NCBI RefSeq assembly: GCF_032884065.1
Contig: NW_027062697.1
Location: 124,001 to 188,000 of the forward strand
Length of the DNA stretch: 64,000 nt
Direction of reading: 5' to 3'
DNA from: Artemia franciscana
Taxonomy: Eukaryota > Arthropoda > Branchiopoda > Anostraca > Artemiidae
The notes below the pieces were generated by a model. The model saw only the letters and a list, made by a program, of their open reading frames with translations, did no database searches and was not told the origin of the DNA. Of this stretch, positions 32,894 to 44,587 are shown piece after piece; within the stretch, counting starts at the first letter, position 1, and every line of letters starts with the position of its first letter. Both the position numbers and the translations under genes were made by a program.

Positions 32894-33085
32894 GATTGAC
32901 TTTTGCCAATGAGATAGCCAAAATTTTTGACTCACAGAGGCTAAAAGAGATAATTGAAGACATTGAGAAATTCATTGGCAAGGACAGAAAAACTGGAGAC
33001 ATTTCTGGCCCTGTAGAAGCAGACGCTGAATACATGCTCATTGTGGACGCTAATGCACTCACTGTGGATATTGATAATGATCTTG
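32894..33085 (+). CDS. Prpf31: Prp31 exon, N-terminal coiled-coil region
   Basis: U4/U6 snRNP protein Prp31 bridges the 15.5K/U4 snRNA complex to the tri-snRNP in the nucleus. This exon is bounded by TTTATTTCAG and the donor GTTAGT. It encodes FANEIAKIFDSQRLKEII, then GPVEADAEYMLIVDANALTV, matching the conserved IAKLWDS...GPVEAAPEYRVIVDANNLTVEI block of animal Prp31. It starts with two bases of a split codon and ends after one base (phase 1). That fits the acceptor at 49864, giving DL-A-AIHKYIRD across a 16.8 kb intron. The first exon (MSLADELL-type start) was not found in the window. Divergence from the family is notable for such a conserved protein. Confidence 0.85.
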
Positions 33086-33637
33086 GTTAGTTTTTTAATC
33101 TTTTCTTCTTTGGATAGCAATCAGTTCCCTTTAAAAACTTTAAGGTAAAAGGCGTAAAAATTGAGGTTATTATGACCAGAAATATGCCAACATTACATTT
33201 AGCTTGAAATTATGCTACAATGATTTGTGACTTAATCCACCATAGTATCTTCAGGTAGGAGTGGGGAGGATCTTGGAACTAAAAATATAGTTTTTACAAA
33301 GACATTTTAGAAACATGGTGATGTATGAATACAACCATAGTTTGTCTTGACGCAAGGGGTGATCACAAAACTTTCTTGATGTAATTTTTTTCTGGTGGTC
33401 TTTCTTCTTTTGTAATAACTTTCCTTACTTTTCTTTTGTTTTCTTTCTTTGAAATGATTTTTCTTGATATCCCCTTCTTTTTATTTTTATTTAAAACAAG
33501 CTGTTGGGGTGGCGCTTCGCGCCATCCCAACAGTTAGTTGGTGGGGCGCTTTGTGCCCCCCAAGCCCCCCCCCCCTGTGCGCTTAAGTCGTTACGCGCCA
33601 TTGTAGTTTTGTCCCTGTGTCCCACCTGTGAATAGAG

Positions 33638-33722
<85 letters not shown>
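33638..33722. repeat. (TA)n microsatellite
   Basis: About 85 bp of pure TA inside the Helitron tail, between AGAGATAT and GTTTTTAACTACG. Confidence 0.95.
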
Positions 33723-33725
<3 letters not shown>

Positions 33726-34335
33726 TTTAACTACGTAAAACATGCGAATATACAACATTCTTCGCTGTCCTATTGTCTGTGCATATAAATAGATTGTCAG
33801 GTTTACTGACTCTTGAACATGCAACATATAATTGTCCATGGGAAAAACAAAATCCGTATTCAGATCTATACCTCATTATTCTAATGATGTGTCCCTGTGT
33901 CCCAGTGATCATTTATATTCCCTGTGTCCCGGTCGTCATTTCTGTCCCGGTATCCCAGATTGAAATTTCTCTTTGAGTGTCCCAGTTGTCATTTATATTC
34001 CCTGTGTCCCGGTCGTCATTTGTTTCCCGGTCTGTAATTTCTATTCGAGCAATCCCTGTGTCCCGGTCGTCATTTATATATCCCGCCTGTGCCCTCGGCG
34101 TCACCGTTGTAGTTATGTCCCTATGTCCCGGTCGTCATTTATATTCCCTTTTTCCCGGTCGTGATTTGTGTCCGGGTGTCCCAGTCTGAAATTCATCTTT
34201 GAGGTTCCCGGTATTCATTTATATTCCCTGTGTCCCGGTCGTCATTTGTGTCACGGTATGTAATTTCATCAGTTGACAAACATGACGTCAGTCGACAAAC
34301 AACTTCATGACGAATACAGCTCAATCCTTATAATG

Positions 34336-35499
34336 TGCTGTGACCTAATATTTAGCCTGAGAATCCTGCTCGAAGAATCTAACGAATGGCAGGTTCAATT
34401 ACTCGTAGTATTTATTGACTTTCTCAAGGCCTTCGACTCGATACACCGCGAGACCATGTGGAAAATCTTAATACATTACGGGATCCCGATTAAAATTGTA
34501 AATATAATTAAAGCGCTTTACCTCGATATTAAGTGTGCAGTACAAACCGAGGTTGGCCTAACGGACTGGTTTACCGTTCAGTCGGGTGTAAGGCAGGGCT
34601 GCAATCTATTGCCACTGTTATTTGCCATAGTTATAGATTTTGTGCTTCGTGGATGTAGCTTCAGTGGGGGTCTACAATTAAACCCACTAAGAACCCTCCA
34701 TGATGGTGTTTTTGCGGACGATATTGCACTCTTTGCTCACGAATCAGAAGATACACAACACAATATAAATGAACTTGAGCGTGTGGCAAATGCTGTTGGA
34801 CTCTCCATAAACGCTAACAAGGCTAAATCAATGTCAAATGCAGTCATTCCTGACTTAGCTGAGGGACTTTTGGTCAACAATGAGGAAATTGAAGTAGTGA
34901 GAGAGATCAAATATCTAGGCAGCATTCTTACGCAAGATGCCAATCATGAAAGAGAAATTTTGTGCCGAATAGCATTGGCAGGCTCTGCCTTCAATTGTCT
35001 CAGAAATGTTTGGAGAAATAGTAAATATTCCCAGAAGCTAAAAGTCAGAATTTATAATAGCAATGTCCTCTCCGTCCTTACATATGGTTGTGAAACTTCA
35101 CTATGGTTATGAGTATCACTGTGCAACTAGGAAAACGACTATGGGCATTCGATAATAACTGCCTAAGATGTATTTTGAATATACATTGGACTGAGAGAAT
35201 AAGAAATGATGTGATTTATACCATAACAAATTAGAAAGCGACGATGGATGTATTGGGGGCACATGGTGCGAATGGGTGATGGAAGGCTACCTCATGACAT
35301 ATGGTGTTGGATACCCCCCGGCCTCCGCAAGTCAGGGAGACCCAAAATGACAGTTGGCAGGATGCTAGAGAAGGAGGCGAAGCTAGCGAGGTCTTTGATG
35401 GAGGAGCTTTAGTCGAAGGCTCAGGACAGGTTGTCGTGGCGAACCACTGTTGCTGCCTTATGCGCCCTCAGGCATGGGAGGACCTAAGTCTAAGTAAGT
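34336..35499 (+). pseudogene. 5'-truncated LINE (RT and C-terminus) with 9-bp target duplication
   Basis: The ORF to 35112 encodes a LINE RT from the middle of the palm: VVFIDFLKAFDSIHRETMWK, YGIPIKIVNIIKALY, SGVRQGCNLLPLLFAIVIDF and the catalytic VFADDIALFAHES. After a stop, broken frames to about 35490 keep the C-terminal CLRCILNIHWTERIRND and SGRPKMTVGRML pattern. The insert is flanked by CTTATAATG at 34327-34335 and 35500-35508. The related Helitron at 26215-26280 shows the site unfilled. The 3' end has TAAG repeats in place of poly(A). It is a different family from the LINE at 14.9 kb. Confidence 0.85.
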
Positions 35500-35599
35500 C
35501 TTATAATGACGTCAGTTGACAAACATGACGTCAGTTGACACACAGACATGACCTCACTCGACACACACACACAGACAACTTATTTATATATATATAGAA

Positions 35600-36640
35600 G
35601 ATAATTCATGTCTTGATATATAAGAATGGAACTCTATTTTGACAGTCTATAACTGTCTATTTGTCTTGTGGGGGTGAAGCGTGTGTAAAATGTTTGTGAT
35701 GATATTTATACTTTCTGGTTTTAATGACTACTATTAAAATTTAGAGAAAAAGATTGAAACACCCTTTATAATATTATCCTTCAGGAGTATCATAATAATT
35801 CAGGATCATCATCAGAACTAAGGAACATTATCGAAACTAAGGAATATCATAGAAGCTCAGGAACATCAACAGATATTTGGACCAGGACTTCAGCCTACAT
35901 TGCGTGGTTGATACCAGAAAATTTTTATCATGAGTTCAGAACAAAAACATAGGTCTTAATAGGTAGTCAAAGGAGCTTAGGTTTATCTACAGCTGTAGAT
36001 TTTCTGGTGTCAATCTAAACTTACACTTAGAACTAAGAACTATCTAAAACTATCCTATCACTATTGAATAGAACTATCACTTATATAGTTCTATTACTTA
36101 GAACTGTCTAGAATTTACTAGCGTTTCTTCTGCTCATAATAGAAAAGAAGTCCAACAGCAGCTGATACAATAAAACCAAATTCAGTAATTGTTGAGGTCA
36201 TATGAATGTTGTCAAACAAGTTGAAAAAAGACGATTGGATAAAGTCAGTTTTTTCCTGTTAATTAAAACTCAGCAAAGATACTTCCTGTCAAATAACAAT
36301 TCTATGAAGCTTTTGGAAAACAGATATTTTTGCAATTACTTTTAAATTAAAAAAAGCTCTTAAGTTAAAGATAGTTGATTTTTTTAAATTAATTTTTGTG
36401 ATGATATTTTCTATACATTTGGTGTAAACCCAAGTAAGTAGTTATTTGTGTCTGTATTTGGTCTCTTTACCACAATTTGGTAATCACAAAAGACACTAGA
36501 TATTGCAGCTTCTTCTCTGTGTTGTTTCAGTGCCCTTCTATTGGTGAATAAAAAACGGAAAGAAAAACCAGAGAAAAAGTTTCGTTAATTTGTTATCGAA
36601 ACCCTAAAGGGGACGTCAGAATTGGATAGAAATAGTGGTT
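35600..36640. other. Prp31 intron, no gene; short tandem repeat
   Basis: A ~22-25 bp repeat around GAACTAAGGAACATxATC occurs about four times at 35785-35875. Otherwise AT-rich unique-looking sequence. Confidence 0.5.
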
Positions 36641-39600
36641 GTATTAAGCTCAAACTCATTCAGTTCACACAAAATTCATTCCGTTCTAAAAAAAGTAATC
36701 TCGACAACTTGTAAGTGCTGCAAAAGAGTTTTGACACAAGTTTACTAGTTTTTAGTTGATAGAAAAGTTGTAGTTCTGTTATCCCAAAATTAGAACCCTA
36801 AATTAATTAAAATATTTTAATTTGTCATGTTGTCAGTTATGTTGAACAAGTAAGTATCGAAGATGCAAATGATATGTTCAGCTATAACTGATATTTAATG
36901 TTTCTGTTAGGGCCGGTGGCTAGAACTAAAAATTAATTTCAAAATAATTTCAAGCATCAAAATATTATACCAAGTATACCAAATTTTTCAGGAAATATAA
37001 TTTTAAAGAATTGATCGACAGAAATGCAATGAGAATTAAGCACCATTGATTGTTGAGATTTTGAAAATAAAAACCAAAGATTAACAAATATTTTTATATT
37101 TAAAACTAACATATAGTTTTATATTTTGAAATTAAAATTGAAATACGTTAGTTTGGTTTGAAATTTACAATGTTTACATCTTTATATAATAATGTCAGGT
37201 TTGCAGAGTGGTAGCGGTGCCAGGCAAAAAGTGACCTTGTGAAATCTGCACAAGATCTGGGTCTAACACGGTATTAAATAATAAAAAAAACTAGTTTTTT
37301 ATAACTGAAAGCAAGGAGCGACATTAAAACTTAAAATGAACAGAAATTTCTCCGTATATGAAATGATTTGTTCCCTCCACAATCCCTCACTCTTTACGCT
37401 AAAGTTTTTAATTGTTTTAAAAAGTAGAATTGTGGCAAAGAGTCAAACTTCAGCGTAGAGAGCGAGGGATTGTGGAGGGGACAATCCATTTCATATACGG
37501 ATTAATTTCTGTTTGTTTTAAGTTTTAATGTCGCTCCTTACTTTCAGTTAAAAAAACTAGCTTTTTTTTATTTATTTTCTGAACGTTTTTGAATTAATGC
37601 ATGTTTGATTTTGGCTCTCCGTACATAAATTATTAAAATAAAATTTGCATATTAATTCTTTTTTAGGCCAAATAGCTTTCTCTTAGTTTTGATAAGACAA
37701 TTTTAAGAAATAAGGGGTGGGGAAGGAGGCCTAGTTGCCCTCCAATTTTTCGGTTACTTAAAAAAGCAACTAGAACTTTTAATTTTTAACGAACGTTTTT
37801 ATTAGTGAAAAAATATACGAAACTTAAGAAATTAACTTACTTAACAAACTTTATATTCTTATATTTTTTATTATATATATGAGGGGGTTTGTCCCCTCGT
37901 TAATACCTCGCTCTTCACACTAAATCTGAAGTTTTATCCCAATTCTTTAAGAATGACCCCTGAATCAGAAAGGTCGTAGAATAAATAGTTGAAGTTGCTA
38001 AAGATACTTTAGCTGAAAGAGCGAAGTATTTATCTCCTCCTGAATACCTCGCTCTTTATGCTAAGTATATTTAGAATCCCTCGTATGCGTAATAATCTCT
38101 GTTCGTTTTAAGTTTTAATGCTATTCCTTAATTTCAATTGAAAAAACTTTTTCATGTTTATATTTTCATTGTTGTTTTTTTTTAATAGTAATGCTAGAAA
38201 ATCCTGCGCCCTTTTCATTGAATTTTTCTTCCCCCATGAAATATTCCTTCAAGAAAATATCCTCCCACATAGCCCCCTCCCCTCAACCTCACACCCAAAC
38301 CCAAAAAAATCCCCCTGAAACCGTCGGTATACTTCCCAATAACCATTACTGTATGCAAACATTGGTCAAAGTTTGTAACTTGCAGCCCCTCCCCCAGGGA
38401 CTTTGGGGGAGTAAGTCATCCCCAGAGACATAGTTACTGTGGTTTTCGACTGTGCAAAACAAAATGGCTATCTCAAAATTTTGATCCGCCGACTTTGGGA
38501 AAAAAATGAGCGTGGGAGGGGGCCTAAGTGCCCCTCAATATTTTTGGTCACTTAAAAAGGGCACTAGAACTTTTCATTTCCGTTAGAATGAACCCTCTTG
38601 TAGCACTCTAGGACCACTTGGTCGATACGATGACCCCTGGGAAAAAAATAATAAAAAAAACAAATAAACAAGTACCCGTGATCTGTCTTCTGGCAAAAAA
38701 ATGAAATTCCACTTTATTGTAGATTGGACCTTGAAATTTTTTTCTCTAGGGTTTTTGGATACGCTGAATTCGATGGTATAATTTTCGTTAAGATTCTATG
38801 ATTTTTATGTGGTATTTCCCCCTATTATCCAAAGTAAGGCAAATTTTCTCAGGCTCTTAACTTTTGATGAAAAAGACTAACTTTGATGAAACTTAAATAT
38901 TTATAATCAGCATAAAAATTCGATTCTTTTGATGTATCTTTTATCATTGAAATTCCGTTATTTAGAGTTTTGTTTACTATTGAGCCGGGTCGCTCCTTAC
39001 TACAGTTCGTTACCACGAACTTTTTGATAGTCATGCGTTCAAATCCCAAGCTTGACAAAATTTTAATTGTTTTTTAGCGACGGAGTGAGTTTGACTTTAG
39101 CTTGGCAATACGGGACCCAGAGATCGAACTTTGATTTTACAAAACACTACAGGGCCGATGCGGGGACCTTGGTATTAAAAAAGCGTCGTTAATCTGATAG
39201 CTTCCTTACTAAATATAATACGCTTGTTTTGTTTTCTTCTTCCCAGCGGCTATTTATACAACACATAAGAATGATTTTTTACTTTTCGTAATCTAAGCTG
39301 CAATGTGTCAATTTGAGCGTGATAGTGACCACAAGTCGAAAACACTGTGCTTGTTTGAGGCCCGTTCATTCTGAAAACTAACACCGTCGATTAAAGTGTG
39401 ATAACGACTGCAACTCGAAAACACTACGCTTGTTCGGGCCCTGTCCATTCAAAAAACCTGCTACTTATATGACAAAATTGAAGTTACTCAGAAAAGACCC
39501 GCAGCAACCATAATTAGAGGTAAAGAAACATTACGAGATAGACGTCACGTCAAAGCTGAATTTCAAGACAGTGAAGATGCTGCAGTGAAGGTTCAAACCA

Positions 39601-39985
39601 GGTTAAAGCTGAAATTTAAGACAGTGAAGATGGTGCAGTTAAGGTCCAAACCAGGTCAAGGCTGAAATTTACGACAGTGAAGATGCTGTAATATGCTGCC
39701 CATAATAATTAAAAGTTAAAAAACGCGTTTGGGAAAAAACTGCCTAATGAGAAAAAATTGCCAGCTGACACTGATTCAGGAATGGAAACTACTATTCCCG
39801 TTCATCTTAAAATAAAAAAAATTATAACCAAAAGAAATTTCTGGTGATTTCAAAAAATAGCCTGAAATCCCTCAAAAGTGGTGTCAGACCGAAATAAAAA
39901 GAGCATCATTGGAATTAGCGTGGTCGAAAACCTTGTTTAAGAAATGACAGACCCTCACCTTGAACAACAAGGGACTGTTTAAGGA
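36640..39985 (-). repeat. inverted copy C of the long intron repeat, split by an element
   Basis: 36640-37277 and 39028-39985 are the reverse complement of parts of copies A and B (about 46230-48040), including the dimeric SINE and the 60-bp minisatellite (39545-39700). The break at 37277/39028 is the insertion of the 1.7 kb element. At the position of the second SINE (36650-36660) this copy has the empty site AATGAGTTTGA (in reverse). Confidence 0.75.
37280..39027. mobile_element. non-autonomous ~1.7 kb DNA element, copy 2
   Basis: Same family and orientation as 5680-7362. The left end reads AACTAGTTTTTTATAACTGA, then AGCAAGGAGCGAC; the right end reads GGGTCGCTCCTTACTACAG, TTCGTTACCACGAACTTTTTG. 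The internal palindrome pairs CCCTCCACAATCCCTC (37374) with GAGGGATTGTGGAGGG (37463). It interrupts a dimeric SINE between ...ACACGGTATT and CATGCGTTCAAATCCC, which are contiguous in the A and B copies. Confidence 0.8.
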
Positions 39986-40574
39986 TCCTTTTTAAAGGAA
40001 ATTGCTACATCTAGTGCCTTTTGTAATTAGAAAAAATTACATTTAAAACAAGATCATTTTTTACGAAAAACTACATTTTTGTGTACAAAATACATTTGCA
40101 TTTGAGTTTTCTCCATTTTATAATTGGTATCTAGTCAAATCTATTTGATTCCTAGCCACAGTGTAGGATAATGGCTGTTCTTTTCTCCAAATTTCAGCCA
40201 TCTATAGTGGCACCCTTTTAAACTAGTAGCTGACGAATCTCTAAATTGCCTTTCCTAGCAGCACAATTTTAAGGCCGTTTTTTTCTTACATTTACCCATT
40301 GGATTTGGGTTGGCTCAATTTTCAAACCGATATCTATTCACAACTATTTGATTCCCAATCACAGGGTAACGTAAAGATGTTCTATTGATCGAATCTAAGA
40401 AATGTATATTGACGCCCTTTGAAACTAGTTGTTGATCAACCTCCAAATTGCAATTCTTTGCAGCACAATAAATGGTTATTTTGTCCCAAAATTTGCTCTT
40501 CACATTCGGGTCGGTGCCACGCTTTAAAAGATCAAATTTGACAAAAGACAAGGCCTGATAATGATTGATTCTGA
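39986..40574. other. no gene recognised
   Basis: AT-rich. A minus ORF at 40551-40315 has an ankyrin-like flavour (KRGTDPNVKSKFWDKITIYC then LVSKGVNIHFLDSINRTSL). This is too short and degenerate to call. Confidence 0.4.
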
Positions 40575-43500
40575 TATTTCAGTTACTATGGGCTAGAATT
40601 TGTTCTTACCACTAAATATAAAAAAAGCATGTGTCTCTTTGAGTTCATATATGAAACTGGAAACGGTTGCAATAATCTTAACAAAAGTCATATCTGTACT
40701 TTAATCCAACACGATTCAATCGAAAAGTGCCAAAGGTTGTCATTACAATCTCTTCGTCAAAAGTTTATACACAGATTTCTAGAACATTTAAATTGTTGGA
40801 TAACATACCGTAATACTGTTGATGAAATCGGGCATCTTGATTAAAGGATGCTGAGTTCAATCCCGGCAGTGGTAATGGGTGAAATAGGTATATGAACACT
40901 TGCTTATTTTTTTATCTAAAAGGTTATTTCTTGTCTCTGGTGCTATTTTGTTTTTGTCAATCAATAATTTCGTTGACCTATGTAAAATGACACGAAAGAG
41001 CCCAAAAAAAGAAAAACAAGAGAAGAGAAAAAAAGAAGAAAGAATCAGACTATGATAAATAATACTAAATAAACGCACTATAATATGGATGGCTACGGTC
41101 TAGAGATGAAACATTCGGCACGTCGCTGGTCCACAGCTACAAATGGATCAGTAACACCATATAATTGCGTAACTTTGCGGTTACGAGCCCAAAGAGGAAG
41201 ACTTAGAAGATACTTTGCATACTTGTAATGTAGCTTACGGAATGTCCGCAAATCAATCATCATAAAGATCTTCCAAAGTTGAGCTAGGGCTAGGACATTA
41301 GGGATTGTGTAAGCTTTATAGAGTCTAGCTAAAATATTCTTACTGTAACGTGTTTTAATATTAACTAGTTGTCCATAAGCTGTTCTAGCTTTTGTGCTAA
41401 AATGCCCAAAGTAGTCATGCACAGATACTTTTCATTTCAGTACCAAGGGGTAAACCCAGATAAGTTTGGGATGGCGAAAGTTTGATATCAAAATCCCCAA
41501 AAGTGACTGTGGTACTATCGAACCTGGTCATTTAGAATTGAACTTAATACATTCACTCTTACTCGGATTGAAATTTAGACCAATATCGTTATATTCCTCA
41601 CTTAAACTTGCGAAATTCTTCTCTATTAACGCCAGAGTTCTACTCAAATTAAGAATATCGTCAGCATAATTCAAAAGCTTTAGGCCCAAGCCATCAAAAA
41701 TAAAGCTCATATCAGCTTTCTTCTGGGCATCCATAACACTGTCGTTAAATAGCGGTGGTGAGGTTATAGCCCCTTGTCAAATAACTTTATGTACGAGAAT
41801 GGACCTTTTGATTAAATCAGAGTTTTCACCAGAAAGTGACTTAACCTTTACATTCAACCTCCGATACATGTTTCGAAGGGTAGCTATTACAGAAATGTTC
41901 ATACCACGAAGCAGAGCCTCGTGAAAGTTGCGGGTGGATTCTAGAGTGACAAGCTCTGCTGATAGCTATGCGTATTGCCAGCTAGCAATGCTTACATTCG
42001 TCAAAGTCGTTGTTTAAGAATTTTCTGGACAACAAGACATTTAATACTGTAGCAAGGATGGTTCTTTGAACTGTAGAGGGCACATTTAAGGTCATTAGTA
42101 CAGGGAATCTCTTTCGAATTGTAATGTCCTTCCCCACATTGGAAGCAACGCACAGGATTGGGATATATGCGTGCAGGGTGAACTTACTGCTCACAATTGT
42201 AGCATCGCAGTGGGAGAAACTTATATTCGGAAATGCTTAGTCTCTCACAACCTAACGTAAGAGGAGACTGGATAGCCTCATTCAGGTGTTCTTTACTTTA
42301 GAAGTGTATTTTGCACGTCCGAGTGGAACGGATTCTCTCAGCTTTGGTACAGGTTTTTATACAAGTGGAGAGGTTGTCAGCAGAAACATCTTCGGGAAGG
42401 AAACAAATTATACCATACAACGAATGACTAGAGACTTTGACAGCACCAGGCTTTTCTTCTCTTGCCTTGGCAGATGCAAGTGGGCTTTGTTTGGGAAAGC
42501 CGCTTTCTTATCGCTCATCACAACGCGCCATTCATTTTTTCTTGGTTTCAAATCTACAACATGAGAGCAAGATTCACCACACTTACGTTCCAGGAAATTC
42601 TTATGTGAGGCAGGGTTATCAAGTTCTGTTGGACGATGCTTTAAAACGACAACATAGGTGGGCTTTGTTTGGGAAGAGTCGAAGTGAGGACAGGTTTAGA
42701 GCACGCTCAGAAGCGACATAACTTTGAAAAGTCGCACATAGTTCGTTGACTTTTCTCGTGAGGGTGGCGGCTGCTTCATCAGAGAGTAGGAGAGTATTAG
42801 GGGCCTCATTGGGCTCTAATATTGCAAAACGAGGGAGGGAGACATGTTTTTTGTCATAGCTTCTTAAGACTTGGATCAAGTCAAGGACGTTGTCCTGATG
42901 ATTCTGTCTTTCGGTCACGGGCTTGGGAAGACTAGCAAGAGACCATAATAGTTCCTTGGCCTGAAATATATTTTCTGGCTTGAAGAATTGTCCTGCTTCG
43001 CAATTTCTTCGGATCTGTTTTCAGCTTTGTTAGCCCGGTAAACAAAGTTCAGCACAGGTTCCATAAAACCTGCTCGCTCGCCATTCTATCATCAAGTATC
43101 CAAGAAAATAACTTCTAACAAAATGGGAAATGCGGGACCCAATAAACCTATCCCCAACAGTTTAAGTAGAAAAGTACCGCCGGTACTACAGCTCTTCTGT
43201 TCCGTTCCCGCTCTCTTCTGCAGAGTTAGAGAGCTCGATGATTTTCATTTTCATCCGCAAAAATAGGTTCTTGTGGCAACACTGCTGGCTGATTAGATGG
43301 CGTTGCCAGAAAATTAATAATTATATAAATGCCCAAACTTTTAATTATCAGGATATTTGTTGAGAGAAAAATAATTTCAAATTACTTATAAGAGATAAGA
43401 GTCTATAATTTTCAATTTGAATCAACACAATTAACTATTTTTCCTGTTAGCTTCTAATTTCAGCAATGCTTAATCATGAATTTCACGAGAGCACGGTTAC

Positions 43501-43585
43501 CATATATTTAGGATTATCCGGAAGTACTAAAAATACAGCAAAAGTAATTAAGAATCCATTCATATAAGTAAAGCTTTACATATAT
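40575..43585 (-). mobile_element. LINE copy 2, with internal deletion
   Basis: Matches LINE copy 1 (14866-19554) at both ends and throughout, but lacks about 1.74 kb. The join at about 41952-41975 corresponds to copy-1 positions about 16210 and 17953, removing endonuclease, linker and the RT N-terminus. The remaining minus ORFs are the RT core (LNYADDILNLSRTLALIEKN, 41734-41528), the C-terminus (41422-41093) and the CCHC ORF1 (about 42230-42000). The short filler AGCTATGCGTATT marks the join. Confidence 0.85.
41093..41422 (-). pseudogene. LINE RT C-terminal segment (copy 2)
   Basis: Encodes FGHFSTKARTAYGQLVNIKT, then RLYKAYTIPNVLALAQLWKI and LLSLPLWARNRKVTQLYG. This is the post-catalytic part of LINE RTs (thumb-like, L..y...v.p...Yg.qlW). 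It is more complete than in copy 1, which has lost the middle of this stretch. Confidence 0.7.
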
Positions 43586-43599
43586 AATAAAAATGAAAA

Positions 43600-44300
43600 G
43601 TAGAGATTCCCGTTATTGCTTCGCTCCACAACGGCACTGGTGACCATTGTATTTATTCCGCATGTGCCATCACTCCGTTTAACACGACCTGCTCGCCCCA
43701 TCTTGTCTCCAAGCTATTTTTCACAATCAAATATGGCAAAACTCTTTGTTTAACAGGAATAATTTCAGTTCCATAGCCAACAATCAAAACTCCGTGGTCA
43801 AGGTTTTTGGGATTGCAGAATGGGTGTGATACCCCACGACGATAAAACTGCATAACATTAGCATTTATTCCAACGATAACAGGACCATTTTCAGCTAACC
43901 ACTGGGCTATCTCTTCTTCATCTTGAGAAATCTCCAAAAAATCTGAAAGAATCGATACTTCATTTCTGCCCTCCACAACCCTTATAAGGATAATCGTCTT
44001 CTGTCTCAAGTCCTCCTAAATCTTCAATGGCTTTGTAAGCATTTTCTGGAAGCCCTCCATTGTATCCCCATCAAGCTTATCACAGTCAAGCACCTCTTGC
44101 TCTGAGAATGAAGCAATTCTGCAAGTTTAATGCTATAGGCACCTTCTAAGTTACCAGTAACTGAAAATGCCCAGCAAGAACCACAGCTACCTTGATTCTT
44201 CACAGGCTTGACTGCTGACTTATTTCTCCTGTCAAATTCTTCAATAGCATATTGCTTAGGAATTATCGCTTCCTTTAGAATTGTCTCTTGTCTTTTGTAA
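43600..44300 (-). pseudogene. cathepsin F-like papain-fold protease domain, frameshifted
   Basis: Papain-family (C1A) lysosomal cysteine protease, read on the minus strand across several frames. [17 protein letters not shown] holds the oxyanion Gln and catalytic Cys. [13 protein letters not shown] and [20 protein letters not shown] follow (usual GCNGG has Tyr for Cys). Then come NLDHGVLIVGYG (catalytic His) and IVKNSLETRWGE (Asn kept, but YWIVKNSWG Trp residues lost). CGINTMVTSAVVE ends the domain. At least four frameshifts separate these blocks. Order and motifs fit cathepsin F or L-like enzymes. The cystatin-like ORF upstream on the same strand favours cathepsin F. Confidence 0.85.
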
Positions 44301-44312
44301 GATTAAATAAAA

Positions 44313-44480
44313 AAAAAATATTTTTTTTAAAACTAAAAGTAAGTAGCGACCTTAAAACTTAAAACGAACAGAAATTACTCCGTATATGAAATGGGTTGTC
44401 CCCTCCGCAATCCCTCACTCTTTACGCTAAAGTTTTTCATTGTTTTAAAGAGTAGAATTGTGGCAAAGAGTCAAACTTTT
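44313..44480. mobile_element. fragment of the ~1.7 kb element, copy 3
   Basis: AGTAAGTAGCGACCTTAAAAC, GAACAGAAATTACTCCGTATATG and CCTCCGCAATCCCTCACTC match the left end of copies at 5680 and 37280. It stops at AGTCAAACTTTTTTT. It sits between the protease and cystatin parts of the pseudogene. Confidence 0.75.
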
Positions 44481-44587
44481 TTTGGGGGGGTTTCGGTTTT
44501 TCTTCATATCAATCAATCAATTTTATCATACTAAAAGAAAAACTATTATAAAAGTAAAGCGTTTACTAGGCACAAGAAGCTTTGCTC

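Larger units (their letters stand above)
33497..35598 (-). mobile_element. Helitron on minus strand, with nested LINE
   Basis: The 5' end (minus) is TCTATATATATATAAATAAG from 35598. The 3' end has the GTTGGGGTGGCGC/GCGCCAxCCCAAC hairpin pair near 33501-33560 and terminates CTTG at 33497-33500, a variant of CTAG. Contents are the GGGACAC minisatellite (33890-34260), a helicase tail (HGQLYVACSRVSKPDNLF, 33727-33912), (TA)n at 33638-33722, and a LINE inserted with target duplication. It sits in the long Prp31 intron. Confidence 0.75.

Noticed and set aside
40315-40551. Ankyrin-repeat-like ORF on the minus strand
   Set aside because: One weak repeat-like stretch in a 78-codon ORF; not enough to call a gene.
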